Positions 34,570-43,889 of a DNA stretch of 64,000 bases are shown here, one piece after another. Positions within the stretch are counted from its first letter, which is position 1; each line of letters starts with the position of its first letter. The translations under genes were made by a program, and so were the position numbers. A model generated the notes under the pieces. It worked only from the letters and a program-made list of their open reading frames with translations, searched no databases and was not told the DNA's origin. Source of the stretch: SZUA-35 sp037969565 (GTDB lineage Bacteria; Actinomycetota; Acidimicrobiia; Acidimicrobiales; SZUA-35); the NCBI GenBank assembly GCA_037969565.1, contig JBBKXQ010000161.1:1-64000 (forward strand), written 5' to 3'.

Positions 34570-35466
34570 ATGTCGAACGTCATCCCTCCCGTTCGGCGCT
34601 CCCTCCTTTCCTCCGCCCTGCTGCGCTCACTCGTGACCGCGTTGCTTCTTGCGGTCGTTTTGAGTGCTGCGCCCGCCTCCGCCTCGCCGATGTCGACTCT
34701 CGAGTCCGACCTCGCCCAAGAGTTCCTCGGTCAGCTCAATGCCGAGCGGGGGGCCCGAGGTCTTGCGCCGTTGATCGTCGATTCGGCCATCACGCCCGAC
34801 GCCGCGGCGTGGGCCGCGAGTCTCGTCGCCAGTCAATCGCTCGACCATTCGGGGCTTCCTCGTGCGGAGATCATCGGGCGAGGCGGTCGCACCGGTCAGA
34901 TCACCGAGGCCTGGATGTTGTCATCGGGCCATCGGAACCTCGTGGTCGACGCCAACCTGGGCTACGCCGGCGTGGGCGTGGCCTGTGACAACGCCGGTCA
35001 GATGTGGGTCGTTGTGCAATTTCGTCGCATCGACACCCGGCTCGGCACGCTCACCTCCTCAGCCAACTCGCCGGTTGTCACCCCCAAGTCCAACGGTGGA
35101 ACCTGCGCCCAGGCTCCGGTCAGCGCCACCACCGTCAACAGCATCAAGCGCCTCTACTCGGCCTACTTCCTACGAGATGCCGACCAGCAGGGCCTCGAAT
35201 ACTGGAAGGGCCAGGCCGGTCGAGGAGTCGACATGCCCGATGTCTCCGAATCCTTCGCCGCTTCATCGGAATTCGGGGCGAGGTACGGTCAACTCTCGTC
35301 GAAGAACTTTGTCGCCCTCGTCTACACCAACGTGATGGGACGCTCCGCCGACAAGAGCGGATACGACTACTGGCTGCGGAAACTGTCGTCCGGCATGTCC
35401 AGAGGCGAAATGATGACCAACTTCAGCGAGAGCACCGAATATCGGATTCGCACCGGTCTCTCCTGA
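34570..35466 (+). CDS. Secreted CAP (SCP/PR1)-domain protein with DUF4214-like C-terminus
   Basis: The 298-residue exported protein has a signal peptide (basic start, hydrophobic stretch about residues 15-37, then APASASP). The CAP domain follows: FLGQLNAERGARGLAPL, DHSG and SSGHRNLVVDANLGYAGVGV, with two of the family's conserved histidines in place. After a short linker, the second domain (IKRLYSAYFLRDADQQGLEYW to the end) has the pattern of DUF4214, found in cell-surface proteins. It is probably a wall-associated or secreted protein of unknown activity. The ATG at 34570 was chosen because it begins the signal peptide and lies just after a good promoter. Confidence 0.85.
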   Translation: MSNVIPPVRRSLLSSALLRSLVTALLLAVVLSAAPASASPMSTLESDLAQEFLGQLNAERGARGLAPLIVDSAITPDAAAWAASLVASQSLDHSGLPRAEIIGRGGRTGQITEAWMLSSGHRNLVVDANLGYAGVGVACDNAGQMWVVVQFRRIDTRLGTLTSSANSPVVTPKSNGGTCAQAPVSATTVNSIKRLYSAYFLRDADQQGLEYWKGQAGRGVDMPDVSESFAASSEFGARYGQLSSKNFVALVYTNVMGRSADKSGYDYWLRKLSSGMSRGEMMTNFSESTEYRIRTGLS

Positions 35467-35469
35467 GTC

Positions 35470-35504
35470 GGCACCGATCTCCGGAATCGGCCACCTCTTT
35501 TTTT
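35470..35504 (+). terminator. possible intrinsic terminator after the CAP-domain gene
   Basis: CCGAT and ATCGG form a 5-pair stem around a 7-base loop, and seven consecutive T follow within 8 bases (35498-35504). The stem is short but the T run is the clearest in this GC-rich window. It separates the CAP-domain gene from dnaE. Confidence 0.45.
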
Positions 35505-35655
35505 GGACGAACTCGGCGCGATTCTGTCGCTCCGACCGGCTCGCCGAACTACAGTCTTGTCATTCCGATCCCGGTGATTCGAGGCGTGACGCGTCGTCGG
35601 CGATCGAATCGATTTGCGTCTCTTTCTCTGGGGGCCGCTTCCTGACAGGAGCATT

Positions 35656-38600
35656 GTGGCGTCGTCGTTCACCCATCTTCATGTGCACACCGAGTATTCG
35701 ATGCTCGATGGGGCGTCCAGGCTCGATGAGTTGGTCGCCAAGGCAGCCGCAGACGGCATGCCGGCGCTGGGAATCACCGACCACGGCAACATGTATGGGG
35801 TCCTCGACTTCTACAAGGCCTGTCGAGCCAAGGACATCAACCCCGTCATCGGCATCGAGCTCTACCAAGCCGACGAGTCTCGCCACGAGCGTCCGAGCCG
35901 GCGGGGCAAGGTCGACGACTCCGGCGGCAACACCGACGGTGGAAAGAAGCTCTACTACCACCTCATCGCGTTGGCTGAGAACAACACGGGCTACAAGAAC
36001 CTGATCCAACTGGCCTCTCGGGCCTACATGGAGGGCTACTACTTCAAGCCCCGAGTCGACTGGGAAGTCCTCGCCGAACACAGCGAGGGAGTGATCGCCA
36101 CCACGGGTTGCCTCGGTGGCCACGTACTGCAATCGCTGCTCCAGGGAAACGAACGGCTTGCGCTCGAGAAAGCGGCCCGATTGCAGGACATCTTCGGTCG
36201 CGACAATCTTTTCGTCGAACTCCAAGACCATGGAATCCCCGAGCAGATCCGAACCAATCCGCAATTGATCGACATCGCCCGCAAGATCAACGCGCCATTG
36301 ATCGTCACCAACGATTCCCACTACACCGACGAGCACGACCACGACGCCCACGATGCGCTGTTGTGTGTGCAGACCGGTTCCCTGATGAGTGACCCGGACC
36401 GTTTCAAGTTCAGCGGCAACCAGCACTATCTGAAAACGGCGCAGGAGATGCGCCACCAATGGGCCGAACTCCCCGAAGCGTGCGACAACACGCTTTGGAT
36501 CGCCGAGCGTTGCAAGGTCGAGATCGAATTCGGCAAACCCCAGCTGCCGGAGTTCCCGATCCCGGACGGGTTCGCCGACTCCGACGCCTATCTGCTTCAT
36601 CTCACCATGGAGGGGGCCAGGAAGCGGTGGGGACAAAACCTCACCGACGATGTCACCGATCGCCTGGTCTTCGAACTCGAGACCATCAAGAACATGGGCT
36701 TCAGCTCGTACTTCCTGATCACGTGGGACATGATCCGCTATGCCCGAGAAGTTGGCATTCGTGTCGGCCCGGGTCGTGGTTCGGCTGCCGGATGTGCGGT
36801 TGCCTACAGCCTGAGGATCACCGACCTCGATCCGATCAAGTACGACCTCCTCTTCGAACGGTTCCTCAATCCGTCCCGAATCTCGATGCCCGACATCGAC
36901 ATGGACTTCGACTCTCGGTATCGCGACCAGATGATCCGTTACTGCGCCGAACGCTACGGCCGCGACCACGTGGCCCAGATCGTCACGTTCGGACAGATCA
37001 AGGCTCGAGCCGCGGTGCGTGACGGCGCCCGTGTTCTCGGTTACCCCTATGTGGTCGGCGACAAGATCGCCAAGGCGATGCCGCCACTGATCATGGGTCG
37101 CGACACGCCGCTCAAGTACTGCTTCGAGAAGACGGAGAAATACAAAGACGGCTACGCCATGGCCACTGAGCTACGAGCGATGACCGAAACCGACCCCGAC
37201 GTGAGCAAAGTGATCGAGGTGGCCAAAGGCCTCGAAGGGCTTCGCCGATCCGACGGCATCCACGCCGCCGCCGTGGTGATCACCAAGGATCCACTCACCA
37301 CCTACCTGCCGATTCAGCGAAAGCCCGAAGCGGGCAAACCAATCGAAGAATCACCGGTTGTCACGCAATACGAGATGAACGGCGTGGAATCCCTCGGCCT
37401 GCTCAAGATGGACTTCCTCGGTCTGCGCAACCTCGACGTGATCACTGACTCGGTTGAACTCATCGAGCAGGTCCACGGGATTTCGATCGACATCGACCAG
37501 GTCGATCTCGAAGACGCCAACACCTACAAGCTGCTGCAGGCGGGCCAGACGGTCGGTGTGTTCCAACTCGAGTCGCCGCCGATGCGCACCTTGATGCGGT
37601 CGATGGCCCCCACTGCCTTCGAAGACGTTGCCGCTCTGGTTGCCCTGTATCGGCCCGGGCCGATGGCGGCCAACATGCACAACGACTACGCCGACCGCAA
37701 GAACGGGCGCCAAGACGTCACCTACGTGCACGCGGACGCCGAAGAGCTCATGGGTGAGACCTACGGGCTCATGATCTACCAAGAGCAGATGATGCGTGCG
37801 AGCCAGAAGTTCGCCGGGTACTCACTGGCCGAGGCCGACAACCTCCGTAAGGCAGCCGGTAAGAAAAACCGCGAACTCATGGCCAAGGAACGCCAGAAGT
37901 TCGTCGACGGATGCGAAGCGAACGACTACGGGGCCGCGTTCGGCGAGGATCTCTTCACCACGATCGAGGGATTCGCCGACTACGCCTTCAACAAGAGCCA
38001 CTCTTATGGGTACGGGTTCGTCAGCTTCCAGACGGCCTTTCTCAAGGCCAACTACCCCGTCGAGTACTTCGCTTCTCTGCTCACCAGCGTGAAGTCCAAC
38101 CTCGACAAAGCAGGCATTTACCTCAACGAGTGCCGCCAGCTGAGCATCTCGGTGCTCGTCCCCGATGTCAACCGGTCCGAACTGAACTTCGGCTCGATCC
38201 CGAACCCCCAAGCCTCCACCACCTCTGCCGGTCCCGTCAACGACTTCAATGCGATCACCTTCGGCCTTTCCGCGGTTCGTAACGTCGGAGAGTCGCTCGT
38301 CGAGTTGATCATCAGAGAACGTCGGGCCAACGGGCCCTTCGAGGACTTCATCGACTTCGTCGAACGGGTCGATTACAACGTCCTCAACAAACGCGCGATC
38401 GAGTCCTTGATCAAGGCGGGCGGCTTCGACTCACTCGGGCACGCCAGACAAGGCCTGTTGCTCGTCTTCGAGGAAATCATCGACAAGACAATTTCCTCTC
38501 GCAAAGAGCACGACATGGGTGTCATGACCCTCTTCGGAGCCATGGAGGACTCAACCGGTCCTTCTTTCGACGACCGACCCGAGATCTCCTCGGTGGAATT

Positions 38601-39222
38601 CGAGAAGAGCCGACGTCTGGCCTTCGAGAAGGAGATGTTGGGCCTCTACGTCTCGGATCATCCGCTCATGGGGCTCGACGGTGCGCTGCGGCGCCGGGCC
38701 GAGCACTCATTGGCCGACCTCGACGCTCTGGAAGACGGCGCCGTCGTGGCCGTCGGTGGGGTGGTCACCGGGATGCAACGCAAATGGACGAAGAAGGGTG
38801 ACCTCATGGGGATCTTCGTGCTGGAAGACCTCACCGACTCGGCCGAGTGCATGGTGTTCCCCCGAAACTTCACCGACTACGGACATCTTCTGGAAGACGA
38901 CCGGGTGATCATCGCCAGGGCTCGCGTGCAGAAACGAGACGACGAGTCGAAGTTGATGGTTCAGTCGGTCGAGGTGTTCGAAACCGACTCGTTCAGTTCC
39001 AGCGCGCCACTTCGGCTCGAGGTTCGTCCCGACCAACTCTCCGAAAGCCTGATTGCCGAACTCAAGCGAGTACTCATCGAGCACTCGGGAGAATCGCAGG
39101 TTTACCTGCATCTGAGTGACACCCAGGTGATCAAGCTCACGGCCGAGTTCAACGTCAGCACCGAAAACGGTCTGATACCCGAACTGCGAGTGCTTCTCGG
39201 TGCCGAGGCCGTGGTTCTCTGA
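35656..39222 (+). CDS. dnaE: DNA polymerase III alpha subunit DnaE
   Basis: This is the replicative polymerase of the C family, with 1188 residues. The PHP domain is at the N-terminus (FTHLHVHTEYSMLDGAS; the metal ligands HxH are present). The palm has VGPGRGSAAG and PDIDMDFD with the catalytic aspartates Asp413 and Asp415. The beta-clamp-binding and OB-fold regions (VAVGGVVTGMQRKWTKKG) follow. Its length and domain order match DnaE1. The GTG at 35656 has AGGAG (35647-35651) upstream, although the spacing is only 4 bases. The frame is open a further 42 bases to an ATG at 35614 without family similarity. Confidence 0.97.
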   Translation: MASSFTHLHVHTEYSMLDGASRLDELVAKAAADGMPALGITDHGNMYGVLDFYKACRAKDINPVIGIELYQADESRHERPSRRGKVDDSGGNTDGGKKLYYHLIALAENNTGYKNLIQLASRAYMEGYYFKPRVDWEVLAEHSEGVIATTGCLGGHVLQSLLQGNERLALEKAARLQDIFGRDNLFVELQDHGIPEQIRTNPQLIDIARKINAPLIVTNDSHYTDEHDHDAHDALLCVQTGSLMSDPDRFKFSGNQHYLKTAQEMRHQWAELPEACDNTLWIAERCKVEIEFGKPQLPEFPIPDGFADSDAYLLHLTMEGARKRWGQNLTDDVTDRLVFELETIKNMGFSSYFLITWDMIRYAREVGIRVGPGRGSAAGCAVAYSLRITDLDPIKYDLLFERFLNPSRISMPDIDMDFDSRYRDQMIRYCAERYGRDHVAQIVTFGQIKARAAVRDGARVLGYPYVVGDKIAKAMPPLIMGRDTPLKYCFEKTEKYKDGYAMATELRAMTETDPDVSKVIEVAKGLEGLRRSDGIHAAAVVITKDPLTTYLPIQRKPEAGKPIEESPVVTQYEMNGVESLGLLKMDFLGLRNLDVITDSVELIEQVHGISIDIDQVDLEDANTYKLLQAGQTVGVFQLESPPMRTLMRSMAPTAFEDVAALVALYRPGPMAANMHNDYADRKNGRQDVTYVHADAEELMGETYGLMIYQEQMMRASQKFAGYSLAEADNLRKAAGKKNRELMAKERQKFVDGCEANDYGAAFGEDLFTTIEGFADYAFNKSHSYGYGFVSFQTAFLKANYPVEYFASLLTSVKSNLDKAGIYLNECRQLSISVLVPDVNRSELNFGSIPNPQASTTSAGPVNDFNAITFGLSAVRNVGESLVELIIRERRANGPFEDFIDFVERVDYNVLNKRAIESLIKAGGFDSLGHARQGLLLVFEEIIDKTISSRKEHDMGVMTLFGAMEDSTGPSFDDRPEISSVEFEKSRRLAFEKEMLGLYVSDHPLMGLDGALRRRAEHSLADLDALEDGAVVAVGGVVTGMQRKWTKKGDLMGIFVLEDLTDSAECMVFPRNFTDYGHLLEDDRVIIARARVQKRDDESKLMVQSVEVFETDSFSSSAPLRLEVRPDQLSESLIAELKRVLIEHSGESQVYLHLSDTQVIKLTAEFNVSTENGLIPELRVLLGAEAVVL

Positions 39223-39244
39223 GGCGGAACACTAGCCTTCGGCC

Positions 39245-40168
39245 GTGATCCGGATCGCCGTCTATGTGTGCACCTACAAGCGAAACGAGCCCCTCGAGCG
39301 GTTGCTTCACACCCTGCTGACGGCCGCCACCGAGGTGGCGGGGCGGGCTGAGGTCGGGGTGGTGGTCATCGACGACAACCCCGACGGCCGGGCCCAGTCG
39401 GTCGTCGATTCGTTCACCGGCCGCTTCCCCCTCGGGCTCCACTACCGGCATGCCGGCTCACAGAACATCTCGATTGCTCGCAACACCGGTCTGGAGGCGG
39501 CGGCCGAAATCGGCGATTGGGTGGCAATGACCGACGACGATGTCGTCGTTCCGAGCAATTGGCTTGTGGAGCACCTCGATCTCCAGCAACGAACGCAAGC
39601 TGATGCAACAACCGGACCGTTGCTCCTGCAGTTCCCCGACCACGCACCGTCGTGGCTGAAGGACGAGCCATTCGACTCGTTCGGTCTGCTCGACTACGAA
39701 GAAGACGCGAACGTTCCGATCTGCGCCACCGGCAACTCGATGTTGCGAGCCGAGTTTCTCCGTGAGCATCCAGACATTCGGTTCGACCCCGAACTCGGAA
39801 TTCTCGGAGGCGAAGACATGGTCTTCTACCGTCAAGCGGTCGGAGCCGGCTTGCAGTGCTACTTCTCCACCAGAACCGCCGTGTTCGAACTCGAGCCCGA
39901 CGATCGCTCCACCCTTCGGTTTCAATTGGGTCGGGCGATGTGGATGGGCAACACCAAATATCTCACCAACCTCCGAGCCGGCGACGCCACCCGAACTCGT
40001 CTGTTCCTCCGCAGCGGCAAGGTGATGGCGAATGCCCTGCTTCGACCAGCAAAGCAGCTCGCCTCGGGCGGAAGGCCGCAGCTCCGCTTCGCCGCTGCCC
40101 TCTTCGCCGAAGGAGCAGGAACGATGGTTGGGCTCGTCGGGGTGAAGCTCGATCACCACGAGATCTGA
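39245..40168 (+). CDS. Family 2 glycosyltransferase
   Basis: This 307-residue GT-A fold enzyme is the first gene of the polysaccharide locus. AVYVCTYKRNEPLERLL opens the nucleotide-binding fold. VVIDDNPDG and AMTDDDVVVP supply the metal-binding aspartates, and LGGEDMVFYRQAV is the acceptor/catalytic segment. No membrane helix is obvious. The GTG start lies only 22 bases after dnaE, so some read-through from dnaE is likely. It is convergent with the flippase gene. Donor and acceptor sugars cannot be predicted. Confidence 0.9.
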   Translation: MIRIAVYVCTYKRNEPLERLLHTLLTAATEVAGRAEVGVVVIDDNPDGRAQSVVDSFTGRFPLGLHYRHAGSQNISIARNTGLEAAAEIGDWVAMTDDDVVVPSNWLVEHLDLQQRTQADATTGPLLLQFPDHAPSWLKDEPFDSFGLLDYEEDANVPICATGNSMLRAEFLREHPDIRFDPELGILGGEDMVFYRQAVGAGLQCYFSTRTAVFELEPDDRSTLRFQLGRAMWMGNTKYLTNLRAGDATRTRLFLRSGKVMANALLRPAKQLASGGRPQLRFAAALFAEGAGTMVGLVGVKLDHHEI

Positions 40169-40204
40169 AGCCGGGTTCGCTCCGACTGCCCGACGCCGAC
40201 CGCC

Positions 40205-41518
40205 TCACTCTGACGGGAGGCCCACCGGGATCGGTTCGAGATCCGCCATCCGTTCGAGGTCGCGGGCATCGGCCTGGCGCTGGTAACGAACCAGGAGATA
40301 CCAGCCCAAGACGGTGATGTAGAGCTCGGCAACGATCGTGCCGACGACGGCCCCACGCCACGAGAGCGATTCGATGAGCGTGATGTAGAGCACCATGGAG
40401 AGGATGGCCGACGAGATGATCGTGGCTGCCCTGACGGTGGTCTTGCCCAGACCGAGGAGACCGTTCAACGGAGCCCGACTGATGGCGAGTAGCGGTATGA
40501 CGGGGACGAGCCAGCGAACGATCGTGACCGATTCGGAGAACTTCTCACCGACGAGAAACGTGAGGAACGGGGCCGCAACATAGATGACGGCAGCGATGAA
40601 GAAACTCAACAGCACCGACACCGACGCGAAACGTTTGGCCCGCCGCAGGTGTTGGCCGAGGTCGCCGGCGTTGTCGGGGAGGAATCGCTGAAACAGCGCT
40701 TGGTTCATGGTCTTGATTGGCATCTGCGACAACATGATGATCCGGAACGCCGCCCCGTACAGACCGGCGTCGGCCTCCAGGCCGTAGTAGTTCATCACCG
40801 CTTTGTCGCCGTTGGTCTGCAAGGTCGATGCCGTGACGGGCAAGGAGAGCTCGAGGTTGCCTCGTAGATACTCCGGTGATGGACGTCCGAAGCCGAAGCG
40901 GATTCCGATCGTTGGGAGCACGAAGAAAACGGAGGCGGCGGCGGTGATGGCGAATCCGACGATCCACGAGAAGGCCAAGGTGCGAATGGTCAAGATGCCG
41001 AGGAAGTACGGAATCAACAAGGCTCCGAGCCGGACAGCCGGCATCAAGATGCGGAGACGAGCGGCGGCGGCGAATCCCTTGACGGCCTGCACCAGGGTGG
41101 CGGCCGCTTGTGCGATCGGGAAGAGGACGAGTTCCGACACGGCCATCATCGCGATCGTCGACACGTCGATGGTGGAGATCACTTCCGACCCGATCCAAAC
41201 CGCGACCACGGTGGCGAGGAGACCCTGTGAGATGGTGAGTGTGAAGGTGCGAGCAGCAACAACCTTCGGGCTGTCGCCTTCACGAATGATTCGCTGCAAG
41301 ATCAGCAGCGAGATCCCGCTCCACGTGAGCGCGCCCAGCGGCGCGATCACGCCGTAGGCGCCGATGTAGCCGCCGTAGGTTTCGACCTCGAGCGTGCTCC
41401 CGAGCAGGATGAACGACAGCATGTTGACGGCAAGCGATAGAAAGTCGCCCAGACCGCTCCACGCAACGTCCGAGGCCATCTCGCCATAACGGCCGATGAG
41501 TCTCCTGATCGCGGTCAT
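40205..41518 (-). CDS. Wzx-type polysaccharide flippase (MATE/MVF fold)
   Basis: This 437-residue integral membrane protein has about 12 to 14 hydrophobic segments. The N-terminal region SDVAWSGLGDFLSLAVNMLSF and the spacing of helices fit the polysaccharide-transport (Wzx/RfbX) family, which moves undecaprenyl-linked repeat units across the membrane. It lies in one minus-strand unit with a sulfotransferase whose stop is 10 bases upstream of its start. With the Wzy-like protein and the Wzz-like protein in the same locus it completes a Wzx/Wzy-type export set. Confidence 0.87.
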   Translation of the reverse strand: MTAIRRLIGRYGEMASDVAWSGLGDFLSLAVNMLSFILLGSTLEVETYGGYIGAYGVIAPLGALTWSGISLLILQRIIREGDSPKVVAARTFTLTISQGLLATVVAVWIGSEVISTIDVSTIAMMAVSELVLFPIAQAAATLVQAVKGFAAAARLRILMPAVRLGALLIPYFLGILTIRTLAFSWIVGFAITAAASVFFVLPTIGIRFGFGRPSPEYLRGNLELSLPVTASTLQTNGDKAVMNYYGLEADAGLYGAAFRIIMLSQMPIKTMNQALFQRFLPDNAGDLGQHLRRAKRFASVSVLLSFFIAAVIYVAAPFLTFLVGEKFSESVTIVRWLVPVIPLLAISRAPLNGLLGLGKTTVRAATIISSAILSMVLYITLIESLSWRGAVVGTIVAELYITVLGWYLLVRYQRQADARDLERMADLEPIPVGLPSE

Positions 41519-41528
41519 CTCCTCACAC

Positions 41529-42437
41529 TCACGCGATCGCGCTCGAGGTGGGGAACTGGAGCGAAACCGTTGGGGTCCAGGAGAGTGGCCGTTCTGCGGT
41601 TGCTTGGCGGAAGTTGTCGCAAGTCAGTTTGGCTCCCAGCCACTGACCGAGGAGCGCGAGGTCGGCATCGAAAGCGGTGGTGAGTGCCGCCTGTTGCGCA
41701 ACGGACAGCTCGGGCTTCTCCGACGGCCGCCAACGGTCACGAACTCGCTCGATGCGCTTTTCGGGAATGAGTGTTCGCGCGCTTTCGTATCCAGGCACGC
41801 GCTTCAACGTGTCTCTCAGGCGGCTCTGTTGTAGACGCTCGGCTGACACGTTGTTGGCGGCGAGTTCGTCGTTCCAGGAGATCGGCTGCTCGAGCCCGAT
41901 GTGGCGAGCGATCCGTTGCAGCTCACCGTTCGGATCGACACGAAGACGGTCAACGAACACCGGCAAGACCGAATCGGCACCGAACTCCTCGAGAAAGGCG
42001 AGGAGCTGCATCGAATAGCGGGAGTAGTCGATCAATTCGGGAACCGCTCCATCGACTGCCTCCGAGAAGCTCGCCGTGATTTCCTTCTCGAGCCACATAT
42101 GGGTGTATTGCGAGATGAGTCGCTCGATCGGGTGCCGCATGACGTAGATGAATCGGGCATTCGGGACAGCTTCGGCAATGCGGCGCACGGTGTTCGGATA
42201 GGTCGGCAACTTCGCGTAGTGCGTCGTCGACTCGCCGCACAGATCACCAGGAGCAGCGTCGGAAAAATGAGCGCCGTACCAATCGATGCCACGGGCATGG
42301 ACAGGGTCGTCGCTGAAGAAGTACAACTCCTTCGGCGAGCTCATGAAGACGCCCGGCGTCTCGGCCAACTGATCGTGCAAGGACGAGGTGGCCGCTTTCA
42401 TCGCTCCGATGATGAGGAAATCAGGAAGTCGTGTCAC
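41529..42437 (-). CDS. Sulfotransferase (PAPS-dependent)
   Basis: This 302-residue protein starts DFLIIGAMKAATSSLHDQL after a few residues: the 5'-phosphosulfate-binding loop of heparan-sulfate-like sulfotransferases. ARFIYVMRHPIERLISQYTH is the 3'-phosphate-binding motif. Enzymes of this type transfer sulfate from PAPS to a hydroxyl or amine of a glycan. The GTG at 42437 fits the family N-terminus; the frame extends upstream without similarity. It is divergent from a second sulfotransferase gene across 295 bases and in an operon with the flippase gene, suggesting that the exported glycan is sulfated. Confidence 0.88.
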   Translation of the reverse strand: MTRLPDFLIIGAMKAATSSLHDQLAETPGVFMSSPKELYFFSDDPVHARGIDWYGAHFSDAAPGDLCGESTTHYAKLPTYPNTVRRIAEAVPNARFIYVMRHPIERLISQYTHMWLEKEITASFSEAVDGAVPELIDYSRYSMQLLAFLEEFGADSVLPVFVDRLRVDPNGELQRIARHIGLEQPISWNDELAANNVSAERLQQSRLRDTLKRVPGYESARTLIPEKRIERVRDRWRPSEKPELSVAQQAALTTAFDADLALLGQWLGAKLTCDNFRQATAERPLSWTPTVSLQFPTSSAIA

Positions 42438-42732
42438 GTGAGCTTCAGTGGTAGCGGCTGAGGATGGTCCGGAGACAAGAGAACACGGGATTCTAGGACA
42501 GCGGTGGGCCGTGCCCTCGTCGGTGTCGCACTCACACGCCCCGCTTCGAGCCGGGGTTTCTGCTTGTCGTTCACATGGGCCTATCGGGTGTTCTACACCG
42601 ATACTGAACGCGAATTGGACCAAACCGAGTCAGCGGTTGCGTCGACCGCGATCTCGATCTGTTGGCGTACAGCCGCTAGCCTCGTCCGACGTCGCCCACG
42701 GCGGTTCAAGACGACAGAAGTTGGGCAGTCCC

Positions 42733-43749
42733 ATGATCGATTCGCCAATATTCATTGTTGGTGCCGAACGATCCGGAAGCACGTTGCTCCGGCTGATGGT
42801 CGACTCCCACCCCGATGTGACCGGAGCCGAGGGGTTCGAGTTCCTTGTCGACCTCGTTTCCGACACTGGCGCCTTTCCATCGATCGAGGAGTACCACGAC
42901 TATCTCGCCCTGCACCACATCTTCGGTTCCTCGGGACTCCAGATCGATCCGGACCTCGATTACCCGAGTTTGGTCGACAGCTTCCTGCAGCAGCGACTCG
43001 ATGCATCGGGAAAGTCGGAGGTGTCGGCCATGGTGCACTTCGGTTTTTCGCGGCTGCTCTACCTCTGGCCGAACGCTCGGTTCATTCACGTGCTCCGCGA
43101 CCCAAGAGACGTCGCGAAGTCGGTGGTCGAGATGGGGTGGCACGGCAACGTCTGGTTCGGCGTCGAAAAATGGCTTCAAGCTGAGTCCGAATGGAAACGT
43201 TTCACGCCGCAGTTGAGTCCTGCCCGCTATCTCGAGGTCCGATTCGGTGAACTGGTCCGTCACAACGAGCGGACACTGAGACGTGTCTGCCAGTTGATGG
43301 GGGTCGAGTACACGAGCCAGATGCTCGACTACGCCAAAGACACGGCGTACGCACTGCCAGACCCCCAGAAGCTCTCACAATGGCGCAACAATCTTTCCGA
43401 CCGCGAGGTCCAATCCGTCGAAGGCCGGGTGGGCGATTTGATGATCGACCGCGGCTACGAACTGAGCGGTCTTCCGCCCCTTCATCCTGGACGGGTGGGC
43501 CTGATCCGCTTGAGAGCCGAGGACAAGATCGGTATGTGGCGGCGCCGTCTCGAGACCTACGGACTGCGGTTGTTCATCGAACGGGCAATCGCTCGTTTGG
43601 TCCCGCTCCCGGCCTACAGAAACTCTGTGAAGCTCCGATACAACACCATCGAGCGTTCGGGCCGAAAGCGATCCTGGCGGGCTCCCGGGCGAGAGTTCAG
43701 TTTGCGATCAGATCACGAGCCAACCGAGCGCTCATCACGAGACAAATGA
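42733..43749 (+). CDS. Second sulfotransferase-family protein
   Basis: This 338-residue protein begins MIDSPIFIVGAERSGSTLLR, the PAPS-binding loop of the Sulfotransfer_3-like family. ARFIHVLRDPRDVAKSV is the 3'-phosphate-binding motif. It differs clearly from the neighbouring minus-strand sulfotransferase in both motifs, so the two probably modify different positions or substrates. The last 70 residues are basic and variable. The frame is open upstream, but the ATG at 42733 matches the family start. The 295-base gap to the divergent gene shows no other convincing gene. Confidence 0.88.
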   Translation: MIDSPIFIVGAERSGSTLLRLMVDSHPDVTGAEGFEFLVDLVSDTGAFPSIEEYHDYLALHHIFGSSGLQIDPDLDYPSLVDSFLQQRLDASGKSEVSAMVHFGFSRLLYLWPNARFIHVLRDPRDVAKSVVEMGWHGNVWFGVEKWLQAESEWKRFTPQLSPARYLEVRFGELVRHNERTLRRVCQLMGVEYTSQMLDYAKDTAYALPDPQKLSQWRNNLSDREVQSVEGRVGDLMIDRGYELSGLPPLHPGRVGLIRLRAEDKIGMWRRRLETYGLRLFIERAIARLVPLPAYRNSVKLRYNTIERSGRKRSWRAPGREFSLRSDHEPTERSSRDK

Positions 43750-43844
43750 AACACCAGCAGCGGATGTCGAAGCAATGCGCAAGTCGTCGAGGAGAGACGG
43801 TGTTCACCAGAACGAGCAGCAATACGGCTGGCCGAGAGCGATCT

Positions 43845-43889
43845 GGAGAACAGCGATACGGAGAACAGCGACATGGAGAACAGAGCAGG
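43845..43889 (+). repeat. 15-base tandem repeat with three Shine-Dalgarno-like GGAGAA cores
   Basis: GGAGAACAGCGATAC, GGAGAACAGCGACAT and GGAGAACAGAGCAGG lie end to end at 43845, 43860 and 43875. The ATG of the following glycosyltransferase (43873) sits at the junction of copies two and three, so copy two provides its ribosome site. The repeats create alternative initiation sites. Confidence 0.7.
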
